Assembly (NCBI RefSeq): GCF_032842945.2 | Contig: NZ_CP146606.1 | Coordinates: forward strand, 1,554,501-1,618,500 | DNA: 64,000 nucleotides | Reading direction: 5' to 3' | Source of the DNA: Roseovarius sp. W115 | GTDB taxonomy: Bacteria > Pseudomonadota > Alphaproteobacteria > Rhodobacterales > Rhodobacteraceae | In this document: positions 19,526 through 28,705 of the stretch, one piece after another | Layout: every line of letters starts with the position of its first letter | How positions within the stretch are numbered: position 1 is the stretch's first letter | Notes under the pieces: generated by a model | What the model saw: the letters and a program-made list of their open reading frames with translations, nothing else | Databases searched by the model: none | Told to the model about the DNA's origin: nothing | Position numbers and translations under genes: made by a program

Positions 19526-21439
19526 TTAAGCGCGCTTGTCTTCATCCAGATCTTCGAAATCCGCGTCGACGATATCTTCTTCTCCGCGCATTTCGTCAGC
19601 GGCCGCGGGCTCTTCTTCGCCTTCTTCCTGGCTCGCCTTGTAGATCGCTTCGCCAAGCTTCATTGCAGCTTCGGTGACATTCTGCAGCCCAGCCTTGATT
19701 TTGTCGGCCGTGGCGTCCTCTTTCTCGAGGTCATCCTTGAGAGCGGCAATCGCAAGCTCGATGGCTTCGACCGTGGTCGGATCCACCTTGTCGCCATGCT
19801 CTTCCACTGACTTTTCTGTGGAATGTATAAGGCTCTCGGCCTGATTGCGGGCCTCGACGAGTTCGCGGCGTTCCTTATCAGCCTCAGCATTTTCTTCAGC
19901 GTCACGGACCATCTGATCGATGTCTTCGTCGCTCAGGCCACCGGACGCCTGGATCGTAATCTTATGCTCCTTACCGGTGCCTTTGTCTTTGGCTTGAACA
20001 GACACGATGCCGTTGGCGTCGATGTCAAAAGTTACTTCGATCTGTGGCATGCCGCGTGGCGCTGGTGGAATATCTTCCAGGTTGAACTGGCCCAGAATTT
20101 TATTGTCCGTCGCCATCTCTCGTTCGCCCTGGAACACACGGATCGTCACAGCGCTTTGGTTGTCCTCAGCGGTTGAGAAGATCTGAGACTTGTTCGTCGG
20201 GATCGTTGTGTTGCGGTCGATCAGGCGTGTGAACACACCACCCAAAGTTTCGATGCCTAGCGACAGCGGTGTCACATCGAGAAGCACAACATCTTTCACA
20301 TCGCCCTGCAGGACACCTGCTTGGATTGCAGCGCCCATCGCGACCACCTCATCCGGGTTCACGCCCTTATGTGGCTCCTTACCGAAGAACTTGGTTACTT
20401 CTTCGACCACTTTCGGCATCCGGGTCATACCGCCGACGAGTACGACCTCGTCAATGTCACCTGCCGAAAGTCCGGCATCTTTAAGAGCGGCCTTGCATGG
20501 CTTGAGCGAAGCCGCGATCAGATCACCAACCAGGCTTTCCAGCTTGGCACGGGTGAGTTTGATGACCATGTGCAGCGGCTGGCCGTCTGACCCCATGGAA
20601 ATGAACGGCTGGTTGATTTCGGTCTGTGACGAAGAGCTCAACTCGATCTTGGCTTTTTCCGCAGCTTCTTTCAGCCGTTGAAGGGCCATCTTGTCCTTGG
20701 TCAGGTCGACGCCATTTTCCTTTTTGAACTCGTCGGCGAGGTAGTTGACGATGCGCATGTCAAAGTCTTCACCGCCAAGGAACGTATCCCCGTTGGTGGA
20801 TTTCACTTCAAACAGGCCGTCGTCAATTTCCAGGATGGTGACGTCGAATGTACCACCGCCAAGGTCATAGACCGCGATGGTGTGTGTTTCTTCTTTGTCG
20901 AGACCATAGGCCAATGCAGCTGCTGTCGGCTCGTTAATGATGCGAAGCACTTCAAGACCGGCAATCTTGCCAGCGTCCTTGGTGGCCTGACGTTGAGCAT
21001 CGTTGAAATAGGCGGGAACAGTGATAACCGCTTGGGTCACTTCTTCGCCAAGATAGGACTCGGCGGTTTCTTTCATTTTCCCGAGAATGAAGGCTGAGAT
21101 CTGGCTTGGCGAATACTTCTCGCCTTTGGCTTCAACCCATGCATCACCATTGCCGCCATCAATGACGTTGAACGGCATGTTCTTTTTGTCTTTCGCCAGA
21201 TCCTTGTCGTCTTCGCGACGACCGATCAGACGCTTGACACCGAAGATTGTGTTCTCTGGGTTTGTGACGGCCTGGCGTTTCGCAGGCTGGCCTACGAGGC
21301 GCTCGTCATCTGTGAAGGCTACAATTGAGGGCGTGGTGCGCGCGCCTTCTGAGTTTTCGATCACTCGGGCTTGGCTACCATCCATGATGGCGACACAGCT
21401 GTTTGTGGTTCCGAGGTCAATACCAATGACTTTGGACAT
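19526..21439 (-). CDS. dnaK: molecular chaperone DnaK (Hsp70)
   Basis: 637 residues, full length. The ATPase domain starts [10 protein letters not shown] (5-14) and includes the phosphate-binding [14 protein letters not shown] and the [10 protein letters not shown] segment. The linker [19 protein letters not shown] leads to the substrate-binding domain and the helical lid. The acidic C-terminus [17 protein letters not shown] is typical of alphaproteobacteria. It is the central ATP-driven folding chaperone. A heat-shock-type promoter lies about 115 bp upstream. Confidence 0.98.
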   Translation of the reverse strand: MSKVIGIDLGTTNSCVAIMDGSQARVIENSEGARTTPSIVAFTDDERLVGQPAKRQAVTNPENTIFGVKRLIGRREDDKDLAKDKKNMPFNVIDGGNGDAWVEAKGEKYSPSQISAFILGKMKETAESYLGEEVTQAVITVPAYFNDAQRQATKDAGKIAGLEVLRIINEPTAAALAYGLDKEETHTIAVYDLGGGTFDVTILEIDDGLFEVKSTNGDTFLGGEDFDMRIVNYLADEFKKENGVDLTKDKMALQRLKEAAEKAKIELSSSSQTEINQPFISMGSDGQPLHMVIKLTRAKLESLVGDLIAASLKPCKAALKDAGLSAGDIDEVVLVGGMTRMPKVVEEVTKFFGKEPHKGVNPDEVVAMGAAIQAGVLQGDVKDVVLLDVTPLSLGIETLGGVFTRLIDRNTTIPTNKSQIFSTAEDNQSAVTIRVFQGEREMATDNKILGQFNLEDIPPAPRGMPQIEVTFDIDANGIVSVQAKDKGTGKEHKITIQASGGLSDEDIDQMVRDAEENAEADKERRELVEARNQAESLIHSTEKSVEEHGDKVDPTTVEAIELAIAALKDDLEKEDATADKIKAGLQNVTEAAMKLGEAIYKASQEEGEEEPAAADEMRGEEDIVDADFEDLDEDKRA

Positions 21440-21551
21440 GTTTTTCGATCCCTTCTTTACTTAAGGCGATTGAGGGGCAACCGGACCCGTTACGGCATCT
21501 GGCCACCAAACGACCTGCAGCTCATCCGTGGATGTTCTGCGTATCGAGCGG

Positions 21552-21581
21552 TATATAGGCAGGCGAAAGCACACCTGCAAG
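21552..21581 (-). promoter_or_regulatory. RpoH (sigma-32) type heat-shock promoter of dnaK
   Basis: On the minus strand CTTG (21578-21581) is followed after 18 bases by CCTATATA (21552-21559). This fits the alphaproteobacterial RpoH pattern CTTG-N17/18-CYTATNT. The position, about 113 bp upstream of the dnaK ATG, and the identity of the gene support it strongly. An alternative vegetative promoter was not evident. Confidence 0.72.
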
Positions 21582-21647
21582 CGGTGTAACGCATGTAAAA
21601 CTGCGAATTGCGATTAAATTGGCGTATTGGGAATTGATTACGGCACG

Positions 21648-22256
21648 ATGCATCAAAAACCACTCGAAATAAGGGGATTTAAGGTTTTCGTTGGTTTTCT
21701 AGATGTCGCACAGCAGGCACAGATTGTGAAAGACCTGCGTGAGGTGGTCCGAACCGCACCGTTTTTTTCGCCTATGACGCCATATGGAAAGCCGATGACG
21801 GTGCAAATGACCTCGGCTGGCAAATACGGATGGTACTCTGATCGAAAGGGGTATCGCTACGTAACACACCATCCAAATGGCACAGCGTGGCCTGATATAC
21901 CGTCTTCCGTTCTGAAGATTTGGCGCGCCTTGGGCGATGTGGATCGTTTGCCCGATTGTTGCCTGATCAATTTTTACCAAGACAAAGCACGCATGAGTTT
22001 GCACCAAGATCGAGACGAAGCGGATTTTTCTTGGCCGGTCTTGTCTTTGTCATTGGGAGATGACGCGCTTTTTCGGATTGGCAACCAAGAACGCGGAGGA
22101 TCAACAGAGTCTATTTGGCTTCAGTCCGGAGATGTTGTGGTGATGGGAGGTGATGCGCGGCTGACCTACCATGGAGTGGATCGTATTCGGCCTGGTACAT
22201 CTACGCTTTTGAACCAAGGAGGGCGTATCAACCTGACCTGCCGCGTGGTGGATTGA
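21648..22256 (+). CDS. alkB: AlkB-type Fe(II)/2-oxoglutarate-dependent dioxygenase (DNA alkylation repair)
   Basis: 202 residues from the ATG at 21648; a TTG seven codons earlier is also open. Iron ligands are His119 and Asp121 in LHQDRDE and His175 in LTYHGVDRI. The 2-oxoglutarate-binding Arg193 and the second Arg199 are in GRINLTCRVVD. The substrate lid region with GKYGWYSDRKGYRY and the NFYQDKARMSLHQD stretch match bacterial AlkB. It repairs 1-methyladenine and 3-methylcytosine by oxidative demethylation. It is divergent from dnaK. Confidence 0.93.
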   Translation: MHQKPLEIRGFKVFVGFLDVAQQAQIVKDLREVVRTAPFFSPMTPYGKPMTVQMTSAGKYGWYSDRKGYRYVTHHPNGTAWPDIPSSVLKIWRALGDVDRLPDCCLINFYQDKARMSLHQDRDEADFSWPVLSLSLGDDALFRIGNQERGGSTESIWLQSGDVVVMGGDARLTYHGVDRIRPGTSTLLNQGGRINLTCRVVD

Positions 22257-22295
22257 AACTCTGTTCCCAAGGAATCCAAGTCAGGTGCAATTGGC

Positions 22296-22904
22296 TTATT
22301 TCAAATTGCAGCAGCCCGTGACGTAACTCACCCCTTTTTCTTCGGTCAAAAACAAGTCCACGCTCATCCCGTATGCACGATCCGACATCCCATCAGAACA
22401 TGCATCCCTGTGAAAAATGAATGTATAAACACGGTCTCCGCCTTGCCCAAAAATAGCATAGCGATCAGTGCGATTTGAGGCCGTTACAGGTTCAAGCATT
22501 CGAACATCCACGGGTGTTTCGCCCGGTCGCGAAAGTTGCGCTGTTTCTCCTCCTGCGATGTCCAAAGTCCAGAAAGGTTCTGTGCCTGCGCAAACCAGTG
22601 GTGAGGGTAGTTCATCGTCGATTTGACCAGGTTGTCGTGTCAGGAATCTCAGAGAAACCCAACCGGCCATTTCTCCGATATTGACTTGTCCCCATTCTTT
22701 GTCTTCGTCAAAGGCAACCACTTCGATGCTGGTATCTTCATGACCGAGTTTTCCAATGATGGACGCAGCGGTACTTGGCGCCTGGCGAATGTTTAGGACA
22801 TCATCCGGAGCAACGTTTGATACGTTGTAGTAAGCTGGTAGCGCTTCGGAATAGGCTTTTGAAGCAAGGATTAAAGCAACCAAAACTGAAAACAGAAATC
22901 TCAT
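22296..22904 (-). CDS. exported SH3-domain protein of unknown function
   Basis: 202 residues from the ATG at 22904. A signal peptide (FLFSVLVALILASKAYS) is followed by a bacterial SH3 domain (about 25-95: DVLNIRQAPSTAASIIGKL, then EWGQVNIGEMAGWVSLRFL). The rest (about 105-202) has a lipocalin-like or COG3650-type pattern: CAGTEPFWTLDIAG, then YTFIFHRDACSDGMSD and the end GCCNLK. Such proteins may bind cell-wall peptides or ligands. The start overlaps the end of the ABC permease gene by four bases (ATGA), so the two are coupled. Confidence 0.8.
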   Translation of the reverse strand: MRFLFSVLVALILASKAYSEALPAYYNVSNVAPDDVLNIRQAPSTAASIIGKLGHEDTSIEVVAFDEDKEWGQVNIGEMAGWVSLRFLTRQPGQIDDELPSPLVCAGTEPFWTLDIAGGETAQLSRPGETPVDVRMLEPVTASNRTDRYAIFGQGGDRVYTFIFHRDACSDGMSDRAYGMSVDLFLTEEKGVSYVTGCCNLK

Positions 22905-23722
22905 CGCCTCGCACTCCAGCTGGTTGAGGCGTGCTGGCGTGTATAAAACTCGCCAAGAAGCCCAATAACGACCAGAACGCATGCGACTATGAACGCATAT
23001 TCGTAAGATGTATTGCGAGGATAGTAATTGATAAATACAAATCCCCGCGATTGATCAATGACGTGAAACAGGGGATTCCAGTCAAACACAGCCAGTAGGA
23101 AACCTGGCAGTGCATTTGCAACAAACAGTTTACCTGACGCAATCATGTTGACGCGGACATACACCGTTCGTAGCAAGCTTGCCGCCGTAGGGAACCAAGG
23201 AGTTAACGCCATAAACAAAAGCCCCACGGCGCATCCCGTAAACCAGGCTAAGAGAAACATGCCGAATGCGGGAATCGGCTGTGAGATTTCTATTGGATTG
23301 ATGAGGGTATGGTACAGAAACAGAATTATGAATAGAGCCAGTACCTGGATGTACAGTGAGCCGATTGCCGAAGAACAGATAGATACAACTGTGTTCATTG
23401 GCGTATGTTGCATCATCGGTGAAGTTGAATTTTCTGCACCCGCAACAGCGCCAACCGCTCTGATGTGAGTGATATAGAGAAAAACACCGGACAGTATGTA
23501 AAGCAGAAAATCACCGCGAAGTTTAGCGCCTCGCAGTCCAAGGAAGGAAAACATGAAAAAAAATGCGAGTACAAAAATGACCGTTGTCGCGATGCTAACG
23601 AAAAGCGCCATGAACGCATTTCCATGCGCTTTGCGAATGTCGCGTACAGTTGCATGGTAGATCACTTCCGCCAAGGTTAAGGCGGATCCGAGAAGTGTTC
23701 CTTTTCGCGTATTCTGAAACAT
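22901..23722 (-). CDS. ABC-2 type permease for capsule/surface polysaccharide export (KpsM-like)
   Basis: 273 residues with about six hydrophobic segments (for example SIATTVIFVLAFFFMFSFLG, IQVLALFIILFLYHTL and MFLLAWFTGCAVGLLFMAL). The N-terminal segment with RDIRKAHGNAF and the GKLFVANALPGFLLAVFDWNPLFHVIDQSR region are typical of capsule export permeases of the KpsM/BexB group. The matching KpsT ATPase is not in the window. Divergent cysQ and kdsB and the following sugar genes support a role in exporting a Kdo-linked or related polysaccharide (inference). Confidence 0.85.
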   Translation of the reverse strand: MFQNTRKGTLLGSALTLAEVIYHATVRDIRKAHGNAFMALFVSIATTVIFVLAFFFMFSFLGLRGAKLRGDFLLYILSGVFLYITHIRAVGAVAGAENSTSPMMQHTPMNTVVSICSSAIGSLYIQVLALFIILFLYHTLINPIEISQPIPAFGMFLLAWFTGCAVGLLFMALTPWFPTAASLLRTVYVRVNMIASGKLFVANALPGFLLAVFDWNPLFHVIDQSRGFVFINYYPRNTSYEYAFIVACVLVVIGLLGEFYTRQHASTSWSARR

Positions 23723-23840
23723 GCCTGCCCAGCCGGTTAACTTATGCTTGTTTAAACAGGGAATTCTTGCTGTCCCGTTAGCACCGTATCATAAGGGGCG
23801 CGCGACAATCCCGCAACACAGGCTTGCAGGAAGGTTTTGA

Positions 23841-24653
23841 ATGGAGACTGCTTTGAACTACGACGCTCTTGTTACTGTTATGCGGCGCCTTGCGCTGGAA
23901 GCCGGTGATCTCATAATGGAGATTTATAATTCAGATGATTTTGACGTGAAAGTTAAGTCGGATTCAAGCCCGGTAACGGAAGCTGATGAAGCGGCAGATG
24001 CCTTGATTTCTGCTGGTTTAGAAAAAGCCTTTCCAGATACTTTTCTTATTACTGAGGAACAAGCGGCAACGCATGATCAGAAGGCGCAAACTTTCCTGAT
24101 TGTAGATCCATTGGACGGGACGAAAGAATTCATCAATCGACGTGGTGATTTCACGGTAAATATCGCCTTCGTTGAAGATGGTGTCCCGACACGAGGGGTC
24201 GTGTATGCGCCTGCCAAGGAGCGCATGTTTTTCACGCAGGCAGACGGGACTTCCGTTGAAGAAGTTGGTTCATTTGAGAAAGACAAAATCGGAGTGCTAA
24301 ACGAGATCAGTGTGTCTGACCCTGACAATTCCGCCCTGCTGGTCGTGGCAAGCAAGTCGCATCGTGATCAGGCTACTGATGACTACATAAGCAAATACGC
24401 AGTCAAAGACATGAAGAGTGCGGGATCTTCGCTAAAGTTCTGTTTGATAGCAACCGGGGAAGCCGACATTTATCCGCGCGTCGGCCGAACCATGGAGTGG
24501 GACACTGCTGCAGGGCATGCGGTGTTGCATGGCGCTGGGGGGAAGGTTGTAAGGTTTGATGATCACACGCCTCTGATTTATGGCAAGGAGAGCTACGCCA
24601 ATCCGTTTTTCATTGCCTATTCGCCCAACGTCGATCTGAAGTCTGCGAAATGA
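23841..24653 (+). CDS. cysQ: 3'(2'),5'-bisphosphate nucleotidase CysQ
   Basis: 270 residues of the inositol monophosphatase fold. Metal ligands are Glu72/Glu73 in LITEEQ and the Asp89-Pro-Leu-Asp92-Gly-Thr signature (VDPLDGTKEFINR). The C-terminal WDTAAGHAVLHGAGG motif is complete. CysQ removes the 3'-phosphate from PAP, the product left after PAPS is used in sulfate assimilation and sulfotransfer. AGGAAGG precedes the ATG. It overlaps kdsB by four bases. A double sulfotransferase 7 kb downstream makes a PAP-recycling role in polysaccharide sulfation plausible. Confidence 0.94.
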   Translation: METALNYDALVTVMRRLALEAGDLIMEIYNSDDFDVKVKSDSSPVTEADEAADALISAGLEKAFPDTFLITEEQAATHDQKAQTFLIVDPLDGTKEFINRRGDFTVNIAFVEDGVPTRGVVYAPAKERMFFTQADGTSVEEVGSFEKDKIGVLNEISVSDPDNSALLVVASKSHRDQATDDYISKYAVKDMKSAGSSLKFCLIATGEADIYPRVGRTMEWDTAAGHAVLHGAGGKVVRFDDHTPLIYGKESYANPFFIAYSPNVDLKSAK

Positions 24654-25450
24654 GCGTATTGATCGCTATACCGGCGCGCTATGCGTCATCACGATATCCA
24701 GGAAAACCTCTTGCGAAGCTCAAGGGTGCTGACGGTACGGAAAAGAGCCTGATTGAGCGAAGCTGGGACGCCGCTTTGTCTGTAAATGGTGTCGACCGCG
24801 TTGTCGTGGCAACGGACGACACGCGCATTCGTGATGCCGCACAAGCCTTTGGGGCTGAGGTTGTCATGACCTCACCAGATTGTGCAAATGGTACGGAAAG
24901 ATGCGCTCAGGCACATACAAAATTGGGCGGGAACTTTGATATTGTCGTTAATCTACAGGGCGATGCGCCGTTAACGCCAAGTTGGTTTATTGAAGACTTG
25001 GTTTCGGATTTGAACTCAGACTTAATAGCTGATGTTGCTACCCCTGTCCTGCGCTGCGATGGAGAAGCGTTGAATGGGTTTTTGAATGACCGTGCGCATG
25101 GTCGTGTAGGTGGCACGACGGCTGTTTTCGATAGAAACCGCTATGCGCTTTACTTCTCAAAAGAAGTCGTTCCTTTCACGTCTGACCAATATGCTGAAGG
25201 GGAAGATACACCTGTTTTTCACCATGTTGGTGTCTATGCATATCGCCCTAAAGCTCTGGAGGAATATGTCGGTTGGGCTTCTGGCCCATTGGAGAACTTG
25301 GAGGGTCTTGAGCAGTTGAGGTTTTTGGAAAACGGAAGGCGTATTCTTTGCACTGAAGTACACGCAAAAGGCCGTAAGTTTTGGGAGCTCAACAACCCTG
25401 AGGATGTGCCACGCCTTGAAGTCATGATGAAAGAGATGGGAATGCGCTGA
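24650..25450 (+). CDS. kdsB: 3-deoxy-manno-octulosonate cytidylyltransferase
   Basis: 266 residues. The N-terminus IPARYASSRYPGKPLAKL is the nucleotide-binding signature of CMP-Kdo synthetases, and VVNLQGDAPLTP carries the metal-binding Asp. The enzyme activates Kdo with CTP for lipopolysaccharide core or for the lipid linker of group 2-type capsules. It overlaps cysQ by an ATGA. Placement beside an ABC-2 export permease suggests a capsule-type role rather than, or as well as, LPS core. Confidence 0.93.
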   Translation: MSVLIAIPARYASSRYPGKPLAKLKGADGTEKSLIERSWDAALSVNGVDRVVVATDDTRIRDAAQAFGAEVVMTSPDCANGTERCAQAHTKLGGNFDIVVNLQGDAPLTPSWFIEDLVSDLNSDLIADVATPVLRCDGEALNGFLNDRAHGRVGGTTAVFDRNRYALYFSKEVVPFTSDQYAEGEDTPVFHHVGVYAYRPKALEEYVGWASGPLENLEGLEQLRFLENGRRILCTEVHAKGRKFWELNNPEDVPRLEVMMKEMGMR

Positions 25451-25574
25451 AATTTTGACCTGTCGGCGATATGTTGCTACGTAAACACTTAAAAAACGAA
25501 TAAACTGTTATGTGCCGCCATGGAGTGGTCACAATTGTCCTGTTTTTACGATTAGGGCTGTCTAGGAGCGGTAA

Positions 25575-26468
25575 ATGCGAAAGAAACTAACCAAGGCGAT
25601 TTTTCCCGTGGCGGGAATGGGCACACGGTTCCTTCCTGCGACGAAGTCCGTGCCGAAGGAAATCATGACATTGGTTGACCGGCCGCTGGTTCAGTACGCG
25701 ATTGACGAGGCGCGTGCCGCTGGGATCAAAGAGTTTATCTTTGTTACGTCTCGCGGAAAGGGTGCTTTGGAAGACTATTTCGACAATGCCCCGCAGTTGG
25801 AACAAGAGCTGCGGAAAAAAGGCAAAGATGAGCTTCTGGAAATCCTGCGTTCTACCAATATGGACAGCGGTGAAATCGCATATACACGTCAGAATAAACC
25901 TTTGGGTCTCGGACATGCCGTATGGTGTGCGCGACGTTTGATTGCGAATGAGCCGTTCGCAGTTATTCTTCCGGATGATGTCATCTCCGCAGACAAACCC
26001 TGTCTTCAGCAGATGGTTGAAGCTTACGAAGAAACTGGTGGAAACATTGTTGCGGCGATGGAAGTGGCCGATGAGCAAACCTCGTCATACGGTATGCTGG
26101 ATATCAAGGATGATATGGGCAAAATCGTTTCGACCAAAGGTATGGTTGAAAAGCCAAACCTAGGAGAGTCCCCTTCCAATCTGGCGGTTATTGGCCGCTA
26201 TATTCTGACACCAACCGTTCTTCAGAAACTCAACAAGAAGAAGACCGGTGCAGGTGGAGAGATTCAATTGACCGACGCCATTGCCGATGCGCGCCAGGAA
26301 GGCGAAGAGGTTTATGGCTATCGCTTTGATGGGCGCCGCTTTGATTGTGGGTCCAAGTCTGGCTTCCTGCAAGCCACTGTGGCTTTTGCGCTGGATCGAC
26401 CAGAACTTCGCGATGATTTGTGGGGTTTTCTGAGCGAAATGGTCAACGCGGCGAAAGCGGCTGAATAA
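25575..26468 (+). CDS. galU: UTP-glucose-1-phosphate uridylyltransferase
   Basis: 297 residues. The N-terminal nucleotidyltransferase signature is GMGTRFLPATKSVPKE, followed by LVQYAIDEA, then PLGLGHAVWCAR and the metal-binding VILPDDVI. The late VEKPNLGESPSNLAVIGRYIL is typical of GalU. It makes UDP-glucose for surface polysaccharides. It starts 124 bp after kdsB and probably has its own promoter; galE follows 20 bases after the stop. Confidence 0.96.
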   Translation: MRKKLTKAIFPVAGMGTRFLPATKSVPKEIMTLVDRPLVQYAIDEARAAGIKEFIFVTSRGKGALEDYFDNAPQLEQELRKKGKDELLEILRSTNMDSGEIAYTRQNKPLGLGHAVWCARRLIANEPFAVILPDDVISADKPCLQQMVEAYEETGGNIVAAMEVADEQTSSYGMLDIKDDMGKIVSTKGMVEKPNLGESPSNLAVIGRYILTPTVLQKLNKKKTGAGGEIQLTDAIADARQEGEEVYGYRFDGRRFDCGSKSGFLQATVAFALDRPELRDDLWGFLSEMVNAAKAAE

Positions 26469-26488
26469 CCAGCTTTCGGGGGCTGAAC

Positions 26489-27472
26489 TTGACATATGTC
26501 CTGGTCACCGGTGGGGCCGGATACATCGGATCACATGCTTGCAAAGCTCTGAAAGCCGCAGGGTATATCCCTGTTACGTATGACAACCTCTGCACCGGTT
26601 GGGCCGATGCGGTAAAGTTCGGTCCGTTTGAGCAAGGAGACCTCAGGGACCGAGCACGCCTTGATGAGGTGTTTTCGGCTTATAATCCAATAGCGATTTT
26701 GCACTTTGGCGCTCTGAGCCAGGTTGGTGAAAGTATGCAAAATCCGGGCTTGTACTGGGATAACAACGTCTCTGGGTCACTTACACTTTGCCAGGCGGCT
26801 CTTTCTGCAGGATGTAAGAGCATCGTATTTTCGTCGACCTGTGCCACGTATGGAGACCACGATAACGTGGTTCTGGATGAGACCACTGCTCAGCATCCGA
26901 TAAATGCCTATGGCGCCAGCAAACGTGCCATTGAAGACATGTTGCAGAACTTTGAAGAGTCACATGGCCTAAAGCATGTGATCTTTCGCTATTTTAACGT
27001 GGCGGGCGCTGATCCGGATGCCGAAATCGGAGAGTTTCACCAACCCGAGACACATCTTGTACCGTTGATCTTGGATGCGATTTCCGGAAAGCGGGATGCC
27101 TTGACGGTTTTCGGAACCGATTACGATACACCTGATGGAACATGTATCCGGGATTATGTTCATGTCACTGATCTTGTTGATGCGCATGTCCTTGGATTGA
27201 AGTGGCTGGACTCCGGAAAACCTAGTCGTGTGTTTAATCTTGGCACTGGCTCCGGGTTTTCTGTCAGAGAAGTTATTGACCAGGCAAGGAAAGCCACAGG
27301 TCAGGATGTGCCGGTTGTTTACGGCGACAGGCGGCCAGGTGATTGTACAAAACTAGTTTCAGGGTCAGCACGCGCTCTGACCGAACTTGGTTGGAATTCT
27401 GAACGATCAACGCTTGACCAGATGATTTCTGATGCTTGGCGGTGGCATCAAACTGGACATTACGAAAAATAA
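26489..27472 (+). CDS. galE: UDP-glucose 4-epimerase
   Basis: 327 residues of the extended short-chain dehydrogenase fold. The NAD-binding motif VTGGAGYIGSHACKAL begins at residue 5, so the start must be the TTG at 26489, preceded by GGGGG. The catalytic Ser lies in SSTCATYGD and the Tyr/Lys pair in NAYGASKRAIED. IRDYVHVTDLVDAHV is a further GalE mark. It interconverts UDP-glucose and UDP-galactose. It directly follows galU and precedes the glycosyltransferases that could use its product. Confidence 0.94.
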   Translation: MTYVLVTGGAGYIGSHACKALKAAGYIPVTYDNLCTGWADAVKFGPFEQGDLRDRARLDEVFSAYNPIAILHFGALSQVGESMQNPGLYWDNNVSGSLTLCQAALSAGCKSIVFSSTCATYGDHDNVVLDETTAQHPINAYGASKRAIEDMLQNFEESHGLKHVIFRYFNVAGADPDAEIGEFHQPETHLVPLILDAISGKRDALTVFGTDYDTPDGTCIRDYVHVTDLVDAHVLGLKWLDSGKPSRVFNLGTGSGFSVREVIDQARKATGQDVPVVYGDRRPGDCTKLVSGSARALTELGWNSERSTLDQMISDAWRWHQTGHYEK

Positions 27473-27510
27473 ACCTGATTTTCACGCGGAGGCACTAAAT
27501 CGGGCGATCC

Positions 27511-28532
27511 ATGAGCGTGCTGTCGGAAGCAGTATTTGCCTACAGGCTGCGGTGGAAACGCCGCAGGTTGCTCTTTCGTGCATTTCGCAAGCGTCGGCAG
27601 CTCTGTTTGATTGTGGATCGAACGCCTCAGATATCAGCTCAAGATGTGTTGTTGTTTTCGACTGTGCGCAACGAGGCTTTGCGACTCCCTTTTTCCTTGA
27701 TCACTACCGCAGACTCGGCGTTAAGCATTTTCTCATCGTCGACAATGCTAGCGATGACGGAACAGTAGAGTTCTTGAAAGAACAAGATGATGTCTCGCTA
27801 TGGCGCACGACCAAAAGTTATCGTCTTTCTCGTTTTGGTGTCGATTGGGTGACGTGGCTTCAGATCAGATTTGGTCACGGTCATTGGTGTTTGTCTGTGG
27901 ATGCGGACGAGATTCTGATCTACCCGCACCACCAAACACGCAGTTTGCCCGCTTTAACCAACTGGCTTGAACAGCACGGTCATGAGTCATTCGGCGCTTT
28001 GATGCTGGACATGTATCCGAAAGGCCCGGTTGGGGACGCGACTTATAACCCTGGAGAAAACCCATTTGACACATTGAGTTGGTTCGACGGTGGCAATTAC
28101 GTGATTCAGAAGAAAAGCGATCTTCAAAACCTATGGATACAAGGTGGTGTGCGTGCACGGCTTTTCTTCAAGGACAGACCCAAACGTGCTCCGACTCTGG
28201 GTAAGATCCCGTTGGTGAAATGGAACCGGAGATATGCATATGTAAGTTCTGCGCATTCGCTTTTACCCCGGCGTCTCAATCACGTTTACGACGTTGATGG
28301 AGGAGAGCGCACATCTGGGATTTTGCTGCACTCGAAGTTTCTCCATTCAGTTGTCACTCGATCATCTGAGGAAAAGCAGCGCGCAGAGCATTTCGCCAAT
28401 TCCAAGCTCTATGATGATTACTACGACGCGCTGAGCGAAAACCCGACACTTTGGTGCGAGGCGTCGAGCGAATTGACGGGTTGGCGTCAGCTTGAAGCCA
28501 TGGGTTTGATGTCAAAGGGGAATTGGGTATGA
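27511..28532 (+). CDS. glycosyltransferase, GT2-like fold (Glyco_tranf_2_4 type), first paralogue (frameshifted)
   Basis: The N-terminus reads MSVLSEAVFAYRLRWKRRR in the frame from 27511 and includes VLLFSTVRNEALRLPF. The frame is lost at five T (27690-27694), and the rest (FLDHYRRLGVKHFLIVDNAS, DADEILIYP, MSKGNWV) lies in the -1 frame to 28532. Adding one T joins them into about 340 residues that align along the whole length with the intact paralogue at 28702-29712. The acidic VDADE motif would hold the metal of the nucleotide-sugar donor. Donor and acceptor sugars are unknown. An alternative start at 27432 lies inside galE and is not credible. Confidence 0.85.
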
Positions 28533-28705
28533 AACTGGTTTGGGAGTTTACCCGTTTTGAGCAATCACATAAGGTGTTTAGTACGAGTAGTCGCGGGCGA
28601 CACAGCGTCGAAAGAGACGTTACGCTCCTGCAAAAAGGATGCGTTAAGCGTCAGGCAATAAGGTGTGGCTCTAAAAAAATGCCGGCCATGAGGGTTTATC
28701 ATTGA
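28529..28705 (+). CDS. candidate small ORF bridging the two paralogous glycosyltransferases
   Basis: A 58-codon frame starts at an ATG overlapping the stop of the first paralogue (ATGA, 28529-28532) and ends at a TGA overlapping the TTG start of the second (TTGA, 28702-28705). The product would be basic and Ser/Arg/Lys-rich (MKLVWEFTRFEQSHKVF at the start), with no family I recognise. It exactly fills the 169-bp gap. The double overlap suggests translational coupling; the composition looks more like non-coding sequence. Low confidence. Confidence 0.25.
   Translation: MKLVWEFTRFEQSHKVFSTSSRGRHSVERDVTLLQKGCVKRQAIRCGSKKMPAMRVYH

Noticed and set aside
27432..27510. Start of the first glycosyltransferase at 27432 inside galE
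   Set aside because: The frame is open by chance; alignment with the second paralogue shows that the true N-terminus is in the other frame from 27511.
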